Assembly (NCBI GenBank): GCA_020852175.1
Contig: JADZBH010000041.1
Location: 1-64,000, forward strand
Length of the DNA: 64,000 nt
From: Bryobacterales bacterium
GTDB taxonomy: Bacteria > Acidobacteriota > Terriglobia > Bryobacterales > Bryobacteraceae
Direction of reading: 5' to 3'
Under the pieces are notes generated by a model, which worked only from the letters and a program-made list of their open reading frames with translations, was not told the DNA's origin and did not search any database. This document shows, piece by piece, positions 22,000 through 31,228 of this stretch. How positions within the stretch are numbered: the stretch's first letter is position 1; the number at the start of each line of letters is the position of its first letter. A program made the position numbers and the translations under genes.

Positions 22000-22269
22000 C
22001 TACTCCTCGAACGAGCGGTAGCCAACCGGTTCGCCGTCGAGAAGCTTACGCGGAATCAGAAGCGCCACGCCAGCGCCTGCCAGCGCCCACGCCGCCGTTC
22101 CGGGGAGCGTGCCCTTGTATTCGAGTCCGCCCAGCCACGATGCGGACTCAGCCGGGGCGGTTACGCCGCCCACCCAATCGATCATGGCCGCTCCCGCCGG
22201 CACAGCCAAACCCAAGGCCACGGCCAGCGAACAAAGCGATAGCGCTCGTCGCATGAGATTCTCCTCCAC
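22000..22269 (-). CDS. Small secreted/membrane hypothetical protein
   Basis: 89 aa; signal peptide then second hydrophobic helix ending in IPRKLL; start may be at the internal MRRALS. Confidence 0.55.
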   Translation of the reverse strand: MEENLMRRALSLCSLAVALGLAVPAGAAMIDWVGGVTAPAESASWLGGLEYKGTLPGTAAWALAGAGVALLIPRKLLDGEPVGYRSFEE

Positions 22270-22370
22270 CTATGAATCACAGTGCAGCTAGGCTTGAGTC
22301 GCTCTCGGCTGCGTACGGTTGTAATTCAGCGTAAGACGGGGCGGGGGGAATCTACGATTGGCCGTTTACC

Positions 22371-23522
22371 TTAGAAGCTCTTCTGAATCTCCCTGTAAGC
22401 CCAATCAAGCCAAGGGGTGAGTGCCGCCAGGTCGGAGGTTTCCACGGTGGCTCCCCCCCAGATTCGGAATCCGGTGGGAGCATCGCGGTAGGCGCCGATG
22501 TCATACGCCGCGCCTTCCTTATCGAGAAGGCTGACGATCGACTTGGCGTGTTTGGCCTGGTCGCCGGCGGACAGAGCGTTGAACTTCGGATCCTTTACTT
22601 TCAAGCAGATGGAGGTGTTCGAGCGCGTCGCTGTATCTTCAGCCAGGAACGCCGCCCAGTCCGATGCGGCCACCCAATCCTCGATCACCTTCAGGTTGGC
22701 TCGTGAACGCGCCAGCAAGCCGGGCAGGCCGCCCACGCTTTCGGCCCACTTCAGGCCGTCCAGGGCGTCCTCCACACAGAGCATGGAGGGGGTATTGATC
22801 GTCTCCCCCTCGAAGATGCCGCCGATCAGTTTGCCGCTCTTGCTCATCGCGAAGATTTTGGGCAGCGGCCACGGTGCGGCGTAGCTCTCCAGACGATGCA
22901 CGGCGCGCGGGCTCAAGGCAATCATGCCGTGACCGCCTTCGCCGCCCAGCACCTTCTGCCATGACCAGGTGACCACATCCAGCTTTTCCCAGGGCATCTC
23001 CATGGCGAAGACGGCCGAGGTGGCATCGCAAATCGACAGCCCCTGCCGCCCGTCGTCAATCCAGCCGCCGTTGGGCACGCGTACGCCCGAGGTGGTGCCG
23101 TTCCAGGTAAACACGGTGTCGCGCGACCAGTCGGCCTGGCCGAGGTCGGGCAATGCGCCGTAGCCGGCTTTGAACACGCGCAAGTCGGCCAGTTTCAACT
23201 GGTTCTTGCAGTCGGCCGCCCAGCCGCTGCCGAAGCTCTCCCAGCAGAACACGTCCACGCCGCGTTCGCCCAGCATCGACCACAGCGCCATCTCGATGGC
23301 GCCGGTGTCCGAGGCGGGCACGATGCCCAGAACATAATCGGACGGCATGCCAAGCACCTTTTTGCTTCGCTCGATCACCTCGGCCAGTTTGGCCTTGCCG
23401 ATCCTGGCGCGGTGCGAGCGGCCGGTGGCCGCTCCTTTCAGGGCATCCACCGACCAGCCAGGACGTTTGGCACAGGGACCGGAAGAAAAACAGGGATTTT
23501 GAGGGAGTATTGTCGGCTTCAT
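22371..23522 (-). CDS. serC: Phosphoserine aminotransferase
   Basis: Start reassigned to [41 protein letters not shown]-lysine region. Confidence 0.92.
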   Translation of the reverse strand: MKPTILPQNPCFSSGPCAKRPGWSVDALKGAATGRSHRARIGKAKLAEVIERSKKVLGMPSDYVLGIVPASDTGAIEMALWSMLGERGVDVFCWESFGSGWAADCKNQLKLADLRVFKAGYGALPDLGQADWSRDTVFTWNGTTSGVRVPNGGWIDDGRQGLSICDATSAVFAMEMPWEKLDVVTWSWQKVLGGEGGHGMIALSPRAVHRLESYAAPWPLPKIFAMSKSGKLIGGIFEGETINTPSMLCVEDALDGLKWAESVGGLPGLLARSRANLKVIEDWVAASDWAAFLAEDTATRSNTSICLKVKDPKFNALSAGDQAKHAKSIVSLLDKEGAAYDIGAYRDAPTGFRIWGGATVETSDLAALTPWLDWAYREIQKSF

Positions 23523-23652
23523 GCTGAGGTGAACTTTTATTCTACCGGACGCGGGCCGGCTCCCCGGCTTCACCGTTCCGGCTTCGTCATTAAGTTGGAC
23601 CGCCGCCGCGCGGACGGCCATTCCTGCCTCCGAGTGGTAGAATTCGGTGTTC

Positions 23653-24375
23653 ATGCCGAGGGTCACCCTATTCGTTACCTGCATCGTTGACCAGTTGTTT
23701 CCCCAGGTCGGCCTTGCCATGGCCGACGTCCTTGAACGTCTCGGCTACCAGATCGACTTCCCCGAAGCGCAAACCTGCTGTGGCCAACCGGCCTTCAATA
23801 GCGGCTTTTGGGAGGAGGCGCGCGGCGTGGCCCGCCACTTCCTGGACACCTTCGAGGGCGATGGTCCCATCGTGGTCCCTTCGGGCTCCTGCTCCGCGAT
23901 GTGCAGCCATCATTATGCCGATCTCTTCCAGGACGACCCGGCCCAAATGGCCCGCGTCAAGGCCATCTCGTCCCGCGTGTACGAGTTTTCGCGCTTCCTG
24001 ACAGAGGTCGTCCAGGTGGATGATCTGGGCGCCAGTTTCCCCCACACGGTCACCTACCACGACTCCTGCCACGCGCTCCGCGAGTTGAAAATCAAGGCAG
24101 GCCCCCGGCAGTTGCTTTCCAAGGTCCGCGGGCTCACGCTCAAGGAGATGGACGCCGCCGAGGAGTGCTGCGGCTTCGGAGGCACCTTCAGCGTCAAGTT
24201 CCCCAACGTCTCCGGCGGCATGGCGCAAACCAAGCTCGACAGCATCCTGCGCACCGGGGCGTCACACATCGTCTCCATCGATTCGAGTTGCCTGATGCAA
24301 CTGCAGGGCGTCATCTCCCGCCAGGAACTGCCGCTCAAGACCATCCATCTCGCCGAAGTTCTCGCCAGCCGGTAA
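23653..24375 (+). CDS. lutA: Lactate utilization protein A, cysteine-rich (Fe-S) oxidoreductase
   Basis: Two CCG motifs ([22 protein letters not shown]); alternative GTG start at 23647. Confidence 0.94.
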   Translation: MPRVTLFVTCIVDQLFPQVGLAMADVLERLGYQIDFPEAQTCCGQPAFNSGFWEEARGVARHFLDTFEGDGPIVVPSGSCSAMCSHHYADLFQDDPAQMARVKAISSRVYEFSRFLTEVVQVDDLGASFPHTVTYHDSCHALRELKIKAGPRQLLSKVRGLTLKEMDAAEECCGFGGTFSVKFPNVSGGMAQTKLDSILRTGASHIVSIDSSCLMQLQGVISRQELPLKTIHLAEVLASR

Positions 24376-24378
24376 GCC

Positions 24379-25818
24379 ATGAATCCGATCCCCGTTGACG
24401 CCATCAAATCGACGCTTTCCGACGCCCGGCTGCAGAACGCGATTTACTCCTCCACCGCGCGGCTCATGGACAAGCGCGCCCACGCCATCGCGCCCGATGC
24501 CATCGACGATTTCCAGGGTCTCCGCACGCAGGCCAACGCCATCAAGCGCCATGCCATAGACAACCTCGACTACTACCTGGAACAGCTCGAACAGAACGTG
24601 ATCGCCCGGGGAGGGAAGGTCGTCTGGTGCCGCGATGCCGGCGAGGCCATCCAGTTCGTGCTCCAGCTATCGCGCGAGAAGGGCGTGAAGCGCATCGTCA
24701 AGTCGAAGTCGATGACCACCGAGGAGATCGACCTCAACGAGCATCTTGAACATGGCGGGATCGAGGTCGTGGAGACCGATCTCGGCGAATACATTCTGCA
24801 ACTGGCTCACGAAAAGCCGTACCACATCGTCGCCCCGGCTTTGCACAAGACGCGCTACGACGTGGCCGACATCTTCACCGAAACGCTTAAGGTGGAGCGT
24901 GTCGAGGAGCCGGAGCAACAGACGCAGGTGGCGCGCCGCGTGCTGCGCGAAAAGTTCATCACGGCCGATCTGGGCATCACGGGAGCGAACTTTCTCATCG
25001 CCGACTCCGGGGCCATCGTGCTGGTGGAAAACGAAGGCAATGCGCGGTTGTCCAGTTCCGCGCCCCGCATTCAAATCGCCATCGCGGGGCTTGAGAAGAT
25101 CATTCCCCGCGCCCAGGATCTGGCCACCTTCCTGAAGGTGCTGGGCCGCAGCGCCACCGGGCAGCCACTTACCGTCTACACCTCGTTTCTGAGCGGTCCG
25201 CGCCGTCCCGGAGAAATCGACGGTCCCGAGGAGTTCTATCTTGTCCTGATGGACAACGGCCGTACGCGGCTGCTGGCCGATGAAGGCAAGCGCCAGTCGC
25301 TGTACTGCATCCGCTGCGGCGCCTGTCTCAATCACTGCCCTGTGTACCGGAAGATCGGCGGCCACAACTATCCGTGGGTCTATTCGGGACCGATCGGCGC
25401 CATCATTTCGCCCCAATTCCATGGCGTCACCCAGGACCCCTGGCTGCCGTTCGCTTCCAGCCTGTGCGGCGCCTGCTCTGAAGTCTGTCCGGTGAAGATC
25501 GATATTCCCCAGGTTCTGCTTGAACTGCGCGCCGACATCACCCATGCCAAGCGTAAAGAAGGCGCGGGCCAGTGGGAGCGCCGGGCCTTCCGCCTGTTCT
25601 CCTACGTCATGCGGCGGCCCAGACTGTATGAAATGGCCGCGGCCATGGCCTCCAGCGTCTTTCCAGGGAGCCGGGGTGCCTGGTTGCGTTCGCTGCCACG
25701 GTTGCTGCGGCTGCCGCCCGTCATGGGCTGGCTCAGCCATCGGGACCTGCCGCCGCCCCCGGAGCGTAGCTTCCGCGCCCTCTGGCGGGAACGCCAGCGC
25801 GCCAAGGGGGGGAATTGA
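24379..25818 (+). CDS. lutB: Lactate utilization iron-sulfur protein B
   Basis: 479 aa; two 4Fe-4S motifs CIRCGACLNHCPVY and CGACSEVCPV. Confidence 0.95.
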   Translation: MNPIPVDAIKSTLSDARLQNAIYSSTARLMDKRAHAIAPDAIDDFQGLRTQANAIKRHAIDNLDYYLEQLEQNVIARGGKVVWCRDAGEAIQFVLQLSREKGVKRIVKSKSMTTEEIDLNEHLEHGGIEVVETDLGEYILQLAHEKPYHIVAPALHKTRYDVADIFTETLKVERVEEPEQQTQVARRVLREKFITADLGITGANFLIADSGAIVLVENEGNARLSSSAPRIQIAIAGLEKIIPRAQDLATFLKVLGRSATGQPLTVYTSFLSGPRRPGEIDGPEEFYLVLMDNGRTRLLADEGKRQSLYCIRCGACLNHCPVYRKIGGHNYPWVYSGPIGAIISPQFHGVTQDPWLPFASSLCGACSEVCPVKIDIPQVLLELRADITHAKRKEGAGQWERRAFRLFSYVMRRPRLYEMAAAMASSVFPGSRGAWLRSLPRLLRLPPVMGWLSHRDLPPPPERSFRALWRERQRAKGGN

Positions 25819-25820
25819 AC

Positions 25821-26459
25821 ATGTCCGCACGCGAAGAGATTCTGACGCGCATCCGCGCATCGCTGGGGCGCGCGAACTCGACGGGCGCGCCCGCCGGATT
25901 GCCGCCCTCGCGCATCGTCATTCCCGACGTGCCCCTGGAACGGCGCATCGAAAAGTTCACCGCCGCGCTGGAGAAACTGAACGGCAAGGTTCACCGCGCC
26001 TCCTCGCGCGACGATGCCCGGGACTATGTGGAACGCCTGCTGCATGGACGCACGGCCGTCACGTCGAACGCGCCGTTCGTGGCCGAATGCGGCGTCCTGA
26101 CCCTGCCCAACGTGAAGCCGGGCGGTTCGGACCCCCTGCCGCTGCGCGGCATGTGCGCCACGCTCGATGCCGGCATCACCTCGGCCGACTATGCGCTGTC
26201 CGACACCGGTTCGCTCGTCATGCTCTCCTCGAACGAGGAGGCGCGCATGGTGTCCCTGCTACCGCCGCTGCACGTCGCGCTTGTACCGCTGGACCGTCTG
26301 CTCACGGGCCTCGACGAACTCTACTCGATTCTCCCGGTTCCCAGCGACCGCACCAGTTCCATGGTCTTCATCACCGGCCCCAGCCGCACCGCCGACATCG
26401 AACAGATCCTCGTCCGCGGCGTTCACGGTCCCGGTGAGATCCATGTTGTACTGGTATAG
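25821..26459 (+). CDS. lutC: Lactate utilization protein C
   Basis: LUD domain; GITSADYALSDTGSLVM; directly follows lutB. Confidence 0.93.
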   Translation: MSAREEILTRIRASLGRANSTGAPAGLPPSRIVIPDVPLERRIEKFTAALEKLNGKVHRASSRDDARDYVERLLHGRTAVTSNAPFVAECGVLTLPNVKPGGSDPLPLRGMCATLDAGITSADYALSDTGSLVMLSSNEEARMVSLLPPLHVALVPLDRLLTGLDELYSILPVPSDRTSSMVFITGPSRTADIEQILVRGVHGPGEIHVVLV

Positions 26460-27068
26460 ATGAGATCAACGGTCCTTTCCCTTCTCACCGTCCTCCTCGT
26501 CCCAGCCGCTCTCCCCGTTTCGGCGCAGGTCTTCGAAGTGGGATTTCATGGGGGCGTTTCGCGGCTGTCGTCCCGCAACATCGGCTCGGTTCAGGGCGCC
26601 GCGGCGGGCGATCCGCGCCAGGATGCGGAGTTAAAGGATGGCTGGCGCTTCGGCGTGCGGGCCACGCTCAACTCCGGCCGCTTCACCGGGTATGAGTTCG
26701 GCTACGCTTACAACCGCACGAAATTGACGCTTGGCGGCAAGGACGCCGGAGGCATGGCGATCCACCAGGGCCTGTTCAACTACCTGCTGTACGCCACTCC
26801 CGAGGGCAAGCGCATCCGTCCGTTCGTCACAGGCGGCGGAAATTTTTCGAACTTCATTCCGCCCGGCGCCTCGGTCACCAGCGGTGGCGGCGACAACAAG
26901 TTTGGCGTCAACTATGGTGGCGGCATCAAGGTGATCGCCACCGACAAACTGCTCTTTCGTGTCGATGTGCGCCAGTATGTCACCGGCAAACCGTTCGATC
27001 TGGTCGGAGCGTCCGGCGCCTTGAAGCAGTTGGAAATCTCCGCCGGTGTCAGTTTCTACATGAACTAA
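26460..27068 (+). CDS. Outer-membrane beta-barrel protein
   Basis: 202 aa; signal peptide and alternating beta strands. Confidence 0.75.
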   Translation: MRSTVLSLLTVLLVPAALPVSAQVFEVGFHGGVSRLSSRNIGSVQGAAAGDPRQDAELKDGWRFGVRATLNSGRFTGYEFGYAYNRTKLTLGGKDAGGMAIHQGLFNYLLYATPEGKRIRPFVTGGGNFSNFIPPGASVTSGGGDNKFGVNYGGGIKVIATDKLLFRVDVRQYVTGKPFDLVGASGALKQLEISAGVSFYMN

Positions 27069-28102
27069 TGCTTACGCCCGGATTCGCCACACCGGAAGGC
27101 ACCGCCCGCTTCGCGGACCGGTTCGCCGAGGCGCGCGCCCACGGTTTCTATCGCACCGTGGCCGGCCTGCGGCTTTCGACGCTCGGCATTGGCTCCTATC
27201 TCGGAGCCAAGGACGAGGCCACCAGCCAGGGATACGAAGCCGCCGCCACCGCGGCCCTCTCCGGCGGTATCAATTTCCTCGATACCTCGCTGAACTATCG
27301 CCATCAGCACTCCGAGCGCGACTTCGGCGCCGCGCTGGCCCGCCTGATGGAAAAAGGGCTGCTGGCCCGCGACGAATTCGCCCTTTGCACCAAGGCCGGC
27401 TTTCTGGTACCCGGCGCGCTGCCCGGCCAGCCGGCCGAATCGCTTGAAATCGCCGGCGGCAACCACTGCCTGCACCCGGATTTTCTCGAACACCAGCTTG
27501 CCGCCAGCCGCGAGAATCTCGGGTTGGAAACCATCGACGTCTTCTATCTGCACAACCCCGAGACGCAACTGCCCCTCATGTCCGAAGCGGCCTTCCACGA
27601 ACGCATGGCCCGCGCCATCGCCAAGTGCGAGGAGTTCGCCAGCCGCGGCTGGATCCGCTTTTATGGCACGGCAACCTGGAGCGGCTACCGTAAACAGTTG
27701 AGCGAAGACGGCGGACTGAACCTGGAACGCCTGCTTGGGCTGGCGCGGGAGGCGGGCGGCGAGGCGCACCGTTTCCGTTTCGTGCAACTGCCGTTGAACC
27801 TCGGCATGTGCGAGGCGTTGTCGAACAGCTTTCTGCTCGGACTTCCCGAGATGGGCGTTCATGGCATCGCCAGCGCCACGCTGTTGCAATCGCGCCTGGC
27901 CAGCGGACTGCCCGCCGGGCTGTCGCATGTTCTCCGAGGTCCCGTCACCGACGCGCAGCTCGCCATTCAGTTCGCGCGTTCCGCCCCCGGCATCGATATC
28001 GCCCTGGTGGGCATGTCGCGCATGGCCCATGTGCGCGAAAACCTGGGCGTCGCGGCCTTCCCTCCGGCCACGCGCTCCGAATTCGACCGCGTCTTTGAAT
28101 AG
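27068..28102 (+). CDS. Aldo/keto reductase
   Basis: 344 aa; FLDTSLNYRHQHSERDFG and DVFYLHNPE AKR motifs. Confidence 0.88.
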   Translation: MLTPGFATPEGTARFADRFAEARAHGFYRTVAGLRLSTLGIGSYLGAKDEATSQGYEAAATAALSGGINFLDTSLNYRHQHSERDFGAALARLMEKGLLARDEFALCTKAGFLVPGALPGQPAESLEIAGGNHCLHPDFLEHQLAASRENLGLETIDVFYLHNPETQLPLMSEAAFHERMARAIAKCEEFASRGWIRFYGTATWSGYRKQLSEDGGLNLERLLGLAREAGGEAHRFRFVQLPLNLGMCEALSNSFLLGLPEMGVHGIASATLLQSRLASGLPAGLSHVLRGPVTDAQLAIQFARSAPGIDIALVGMSRMAHVRENLGVAAFPPATRSEFDRVFE

Positions 28103-28106
28103 CGCC

Positions 28107-29270
28107 ATGCAGCTTCGTGAACCCGACCTCTGGCAGCGAGGCGCCGGTCCCGGGCTCGACGAATGGCTCTCCGCCATGCCCAACGTGCCGGCCGTCTTTC
28201 TGGTGCACGCCGCACCCCAGGGCAGGGATGCGGGTCCTCCTTATCTCGGCAGGACCGGGCTTGTCCGCCGCCGCCTGCTCCGCCTGCTCGGCGAACGCAA
28301 GCAGGCCAGCCGCATGCTTCACCTCCGCGACATCGCCCAGAGCATCGAGGTATGGCGCACGGCGTCCGCCATCGAGACGGCGCTGATCAGCTATACGCTC
28401 GCCCGCCGCCACTTCCCGGATACCTACTCGCGCCTCCTGCGTCTGCCCAAGCCGCCATATGTGAAGCTGATTTTGTCGAACGCCTTTCCGCGCACCATGG
28501 TCACCACGCGGCTCGGGGGACGTTCGCGCTACTTCGGCCCGTTCCGCACGCGCTCCGCCGCCGACGCCTTCGAAAAGGCATTCCTCGATCTGTTCCAACT
28601 TCGCCGCTGCCAGGAGGATCTGGAGCCTTCGCCCAGCCACCCCGGCTGCATCTACGGCGAAATGCACATGTGCCTCCGCCCCTGCCAGGACGCCGTTTCG
28701 CGCGAGGAGTACGCGAGCGAAACCGGCCGTGTCGAGGAGTTCCTCCGCACCTCCGGCCACTCACTCGTGGAAGCCGCGCGGACTTCGCGCGACCGTCTGA
28801 GCGAGGCTCTGCACTTCGAGGAGGCCGCCCGCGCGCACGCCATGCTCGACAAGATTCAGGGCATCGTCCGGCTGGCAGGCGATCTTGCCGCCGACGTGGA
28901 CTCGTTGCACGGCGTCGCCATCACGCGCAGCCCCGTCTATGATGAGGTGCTGCTGTGGTTCCTGCTGCGCGGCTGCTGGCAACCGCCCCGCCCTTTCGCG
29001 TTGAACGCCAGCATCGAAGGCCGTCCGGTGCCCATGGACGCGCGCCTGCGCGAGATCGCCGCCACGCTGCCCGGCACGCTCACGCTGCGTGACCGCCAGG
29101 ACCACCTGGCCATCCTCAGCCGTTGGTTCTTCTCCCACTGGCGCGACGGCGAATGGCTGCCTTTCGCTTCGCTCGAAGCCCTGCCCTTCCGCAAGCTCAC
29201 CAACGCCATCCACCGCGTGGCGGCGGGCAAGGAGGGCACGCCCGCTCAGGGCATCCTGCCGCTCGCATAG
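28107..29270 (+). CDS. UvrC-like GIY-YIG protein lacking the C-terminal endonuclease half
   Basis: Start reassigned to MQLREPDLWQ; UvrC-like Cys motif CX12CX7CX3C and a UVR-like helix. Confidence 0.75.
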   Translation: MQLREPDLWQRGAGPGLDEWLSAMPNVPAVFLVHAAPQGRDAGPPYLGRTGLVRRRLLRLLGERKQASRMLHLRDIAQSIEVWRTASAIETALISYTLARRHFPDTYSRLLRLPKPPYVKLILSNAFPRTMVTTRLGGRSRYFGPFRTRSAADAFEKAFLDLFQLRRCQEDLEPSPSHPGCIYGEMHMCLRPCQDAVSREEYASETGRVEEFLRTSGHSLVEAARTSRDRLSEALHFEEAARAHAMLDKIQGIVRLAGDLAADVDSLHGVAITRSPVYDEVLLWFLLRGCWQPPRPFALNASIEGRPVPMDARLREIAATLPGTLTLRDRQDHLAILSRWFFSHWRDGEWLPFASLEALPFRKLTNAIHRVAAGKEGTPAQGILPLA

Positions 29271-29296
29271 TCCCGCCGCGCTGGTAGCATCGGAAA

Positions 29297-29968
29297 ATGC
29301 ACTCCTCGGGCGCGCAGCCGGCGCAGGGCCGGGCCTCGATCTTCGTTCCGGTTGAGTTGCAGGAGCGGGGCTTCCTCGAAAACCCGCTCTTTCGTGAGCT
29401 TCACGACCGTGCCATCGTCCGCACCGGCGATGGCCTCCGTTTGATCCACCCGTGGATCCGGTGGCAGGATTTTTCGGCCCAGCTCGATTGCATCGCCTAT
29501 GCCGACCGTTCGCTGCGCGCGCTGCCTTCGGGACGCGCCATGAACCCCCGGCATGTGACGCCGGGCCGCCTCTACACGATCAGCGCCGTCATCCTTGCGC
29601 ATGCACTCGGCACGAACATCGCCGCATGGCTTGGCGAAACCCTTGTGCCCGGCGCCGCTGGCGAACGCCACTTCCTGAACCCCGGCTTTTGCGAGGAACT
29701 TGCCCGTCTCCACCCCGCCGCCAGCGAACCATTACAACAATACGCGCCGTTCGTGCGCGACATGGAGCATCATCGCGGCCTGTGGATGCATGCCACGCCG
29801 GATGACGCGCCGGGCCGTCCGGAAGCCCCCCTGGAGAAGCCTCCGGAGGAAACGGAGGATATGGTCCGCTCGCGTCCTGCCGCCGGAGCATTCACCGCGG
29901 AGGTGTTCCGCCAGGCTTCCGGGTTCTATCTGGACTGGCTCGGCTTCTCGCTCCGGCATGTGAAGTAG
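29297..29968 (+). CDS. Hypothetical protein
   Basis: 223 aa, coding-like composition, no recognised domain. Confidence 0.65.
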   Translation: MHSSGAQPAQGRASIFVPVELQERGFLENPLFRELHDRAIVRTGDGLRLIHPWIRWQDFSAQLDCIAYADRSLRALPSGRAMNPRHVTPGRLYTISAVILAHALGTNIAAWLGETLVPGAAGERHFLNPGFCEELARLHPAASEPLQQYAPFVRDMEHHRGLWMHATPDDAPGRPEAPLEKPPEETEDMVRSRPAAGAFTAEVFRQASGFYLDWLGFSLRHVK

Positions 29969-30040
29969 CGCCGCGCGCCAGAACCGGCATCCTGGAATCG
30001 CGTGATTGACCGCCGCCCAGCCGCGTCATATGCTCGGCGG

Positions 30041-30607
30041 GTGCCCCACATTCCCATCCCGGGCGGCCTTCCCGGCATCCGCGGCCTGATGGCCTTCCGT
30101 CCCGAGAGCGCCAAACCTCTGAACGAACTCGTCGATGTACTACTGCGCAGCGAAAGTACGCTCACGCAGGCCGAGCGCGAACTGATCGCCACCTTCGTCT
30201 CGGCGTCCAACGATTGCACCTATTGCCAGACCATCCACGGCGCCATTGCCGCGCACGATCTGGGAGGCGACGGCGCGTTGGTGGAGCAGGTGAAGCGCGA
30301 TCCCGAATCGGCGCCCATCCAGCCGAAGCTCAAGGCGCTGCTCGCCATCGCCGCCAAGGTGCGCCTCGGCGGGCGCGAGGTCGCCGGCGGCGACATCGCA
30401 CGCGCCCGCGGCGAGGGCGCCACCGATCTGGAAATCCACGACACCGTTTTGATCGCCGCGGCCTTCTGCATGTTCAACCGTTATGTCGACGGCCTGGCCA
30501 CCATCGCTCCGTCCGATCCCGAGTTCTACCGAACGCGCGCGGAATCCATCAGCCGCGATGGTTACTCGCGGGTGAACGCGGAGTTTCAAGCCACGCGCGA
30601 CCGCTAA
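30041..30607 (+). CDS. Carboxymuconolactone decarboxylase / AhpD-like peroxidase-related protein
   Basis: GTG start giving MPHIPIPGGLPGIRG; CTYCQTIHG active-site CxxC. Confidence 0.88.
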   Translation: MPHIPIPGGLPGIRGLMAFRPESAKPLNELVDVLLRSESTLTQAERELIATFVSASNDCTYCQTIHGAIAAHDLGGDGALVEQVKRDPESAPIQPKLKALLAIAAKVRLGGREVAGGDIARARGEGATDLEIHDTVLIAAAFCMFNRYVDGLATIAPSDPEFYRTRAESISRDGYSRVNAEFQATRDR

Positions 30608-31200
30608 TCGCGAACGTAGCCCTTGGCGATCAGCCGGCCCTGCCAGCGGTGCATCTCATCGGACATCGCCGGCACGCCCGAACCCGAAATCCAGCGGTTA
30701 TAGAAGTTGAACAGAGCGCAGGTGGTGATGGTGTAATAGATCGCCTCGTCGTCCCATCCCGCCTCGCGCAACGGCTCCATGTCGGCGGCCGACACCTCGT
30801 GCGAGGCGTGCGTCAGCTTCTTCACGAAGCGCAGCAGCAGCTTCTCCGGGGGCGCCAGCGGCGCACTCTCCGGGTCGTTCAGCACCTGCTCCACCAGTTC
30901 GTGGCTTTCCAGCAACTCGCCCGCCGCGGCCGCGTGCGCCTTGGTGCAAAAGGCGCACTGGTTCAGCCGCGACGTGTAGGCGGCCACGAGTTCGCGCAAC
31001 CCCGGCGAAATTGTCGCCGGCGTCCGCAGCAGGCCGTTCGTGAAGCGGGCCAAGTGGCTCGTGTGGTCTTCGCCGAAAGCGAAAAGATCCCAGATCTTCG
31101 GATACTCGGGGTGTTCGGATTTGGTCTTCTCGATCACCCCCTCGTAGACGCCTCCCGGCTTGGCGCGCTCCTCGATGGCCGGAATGTAGAGTCTTTTCAT
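30604..31200 (-). CDS. Carboxymuconolactone decarboxylase / AhpD-like peroxidase-related protein
   Basis: 198 aa; CAFCTKAH; similar in layout to the convergent gene. Confidence 0.88.
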   Translation of the reverse strand: MKRLYIPAIEERAKPGGVYEGVIEKTKSEHPEYPKIWDLFAFGEDHTSHLARFTNGLLRTPATISPGLRELVAAYTSRLNQCAFCTKAHAAAAGELLESHELVEQVLNDPESAPLAPPEKLLLRFVKKLTHASHEVSAADMEPLREAGWDDEAIYYTITTCALFNFYNRWISGSGVPAMSDEMHRWQGRLIAKGYVRD

Positions 31201-31228
31201 GCGGGTGTTCCTCCTGACGGGACGCTGC

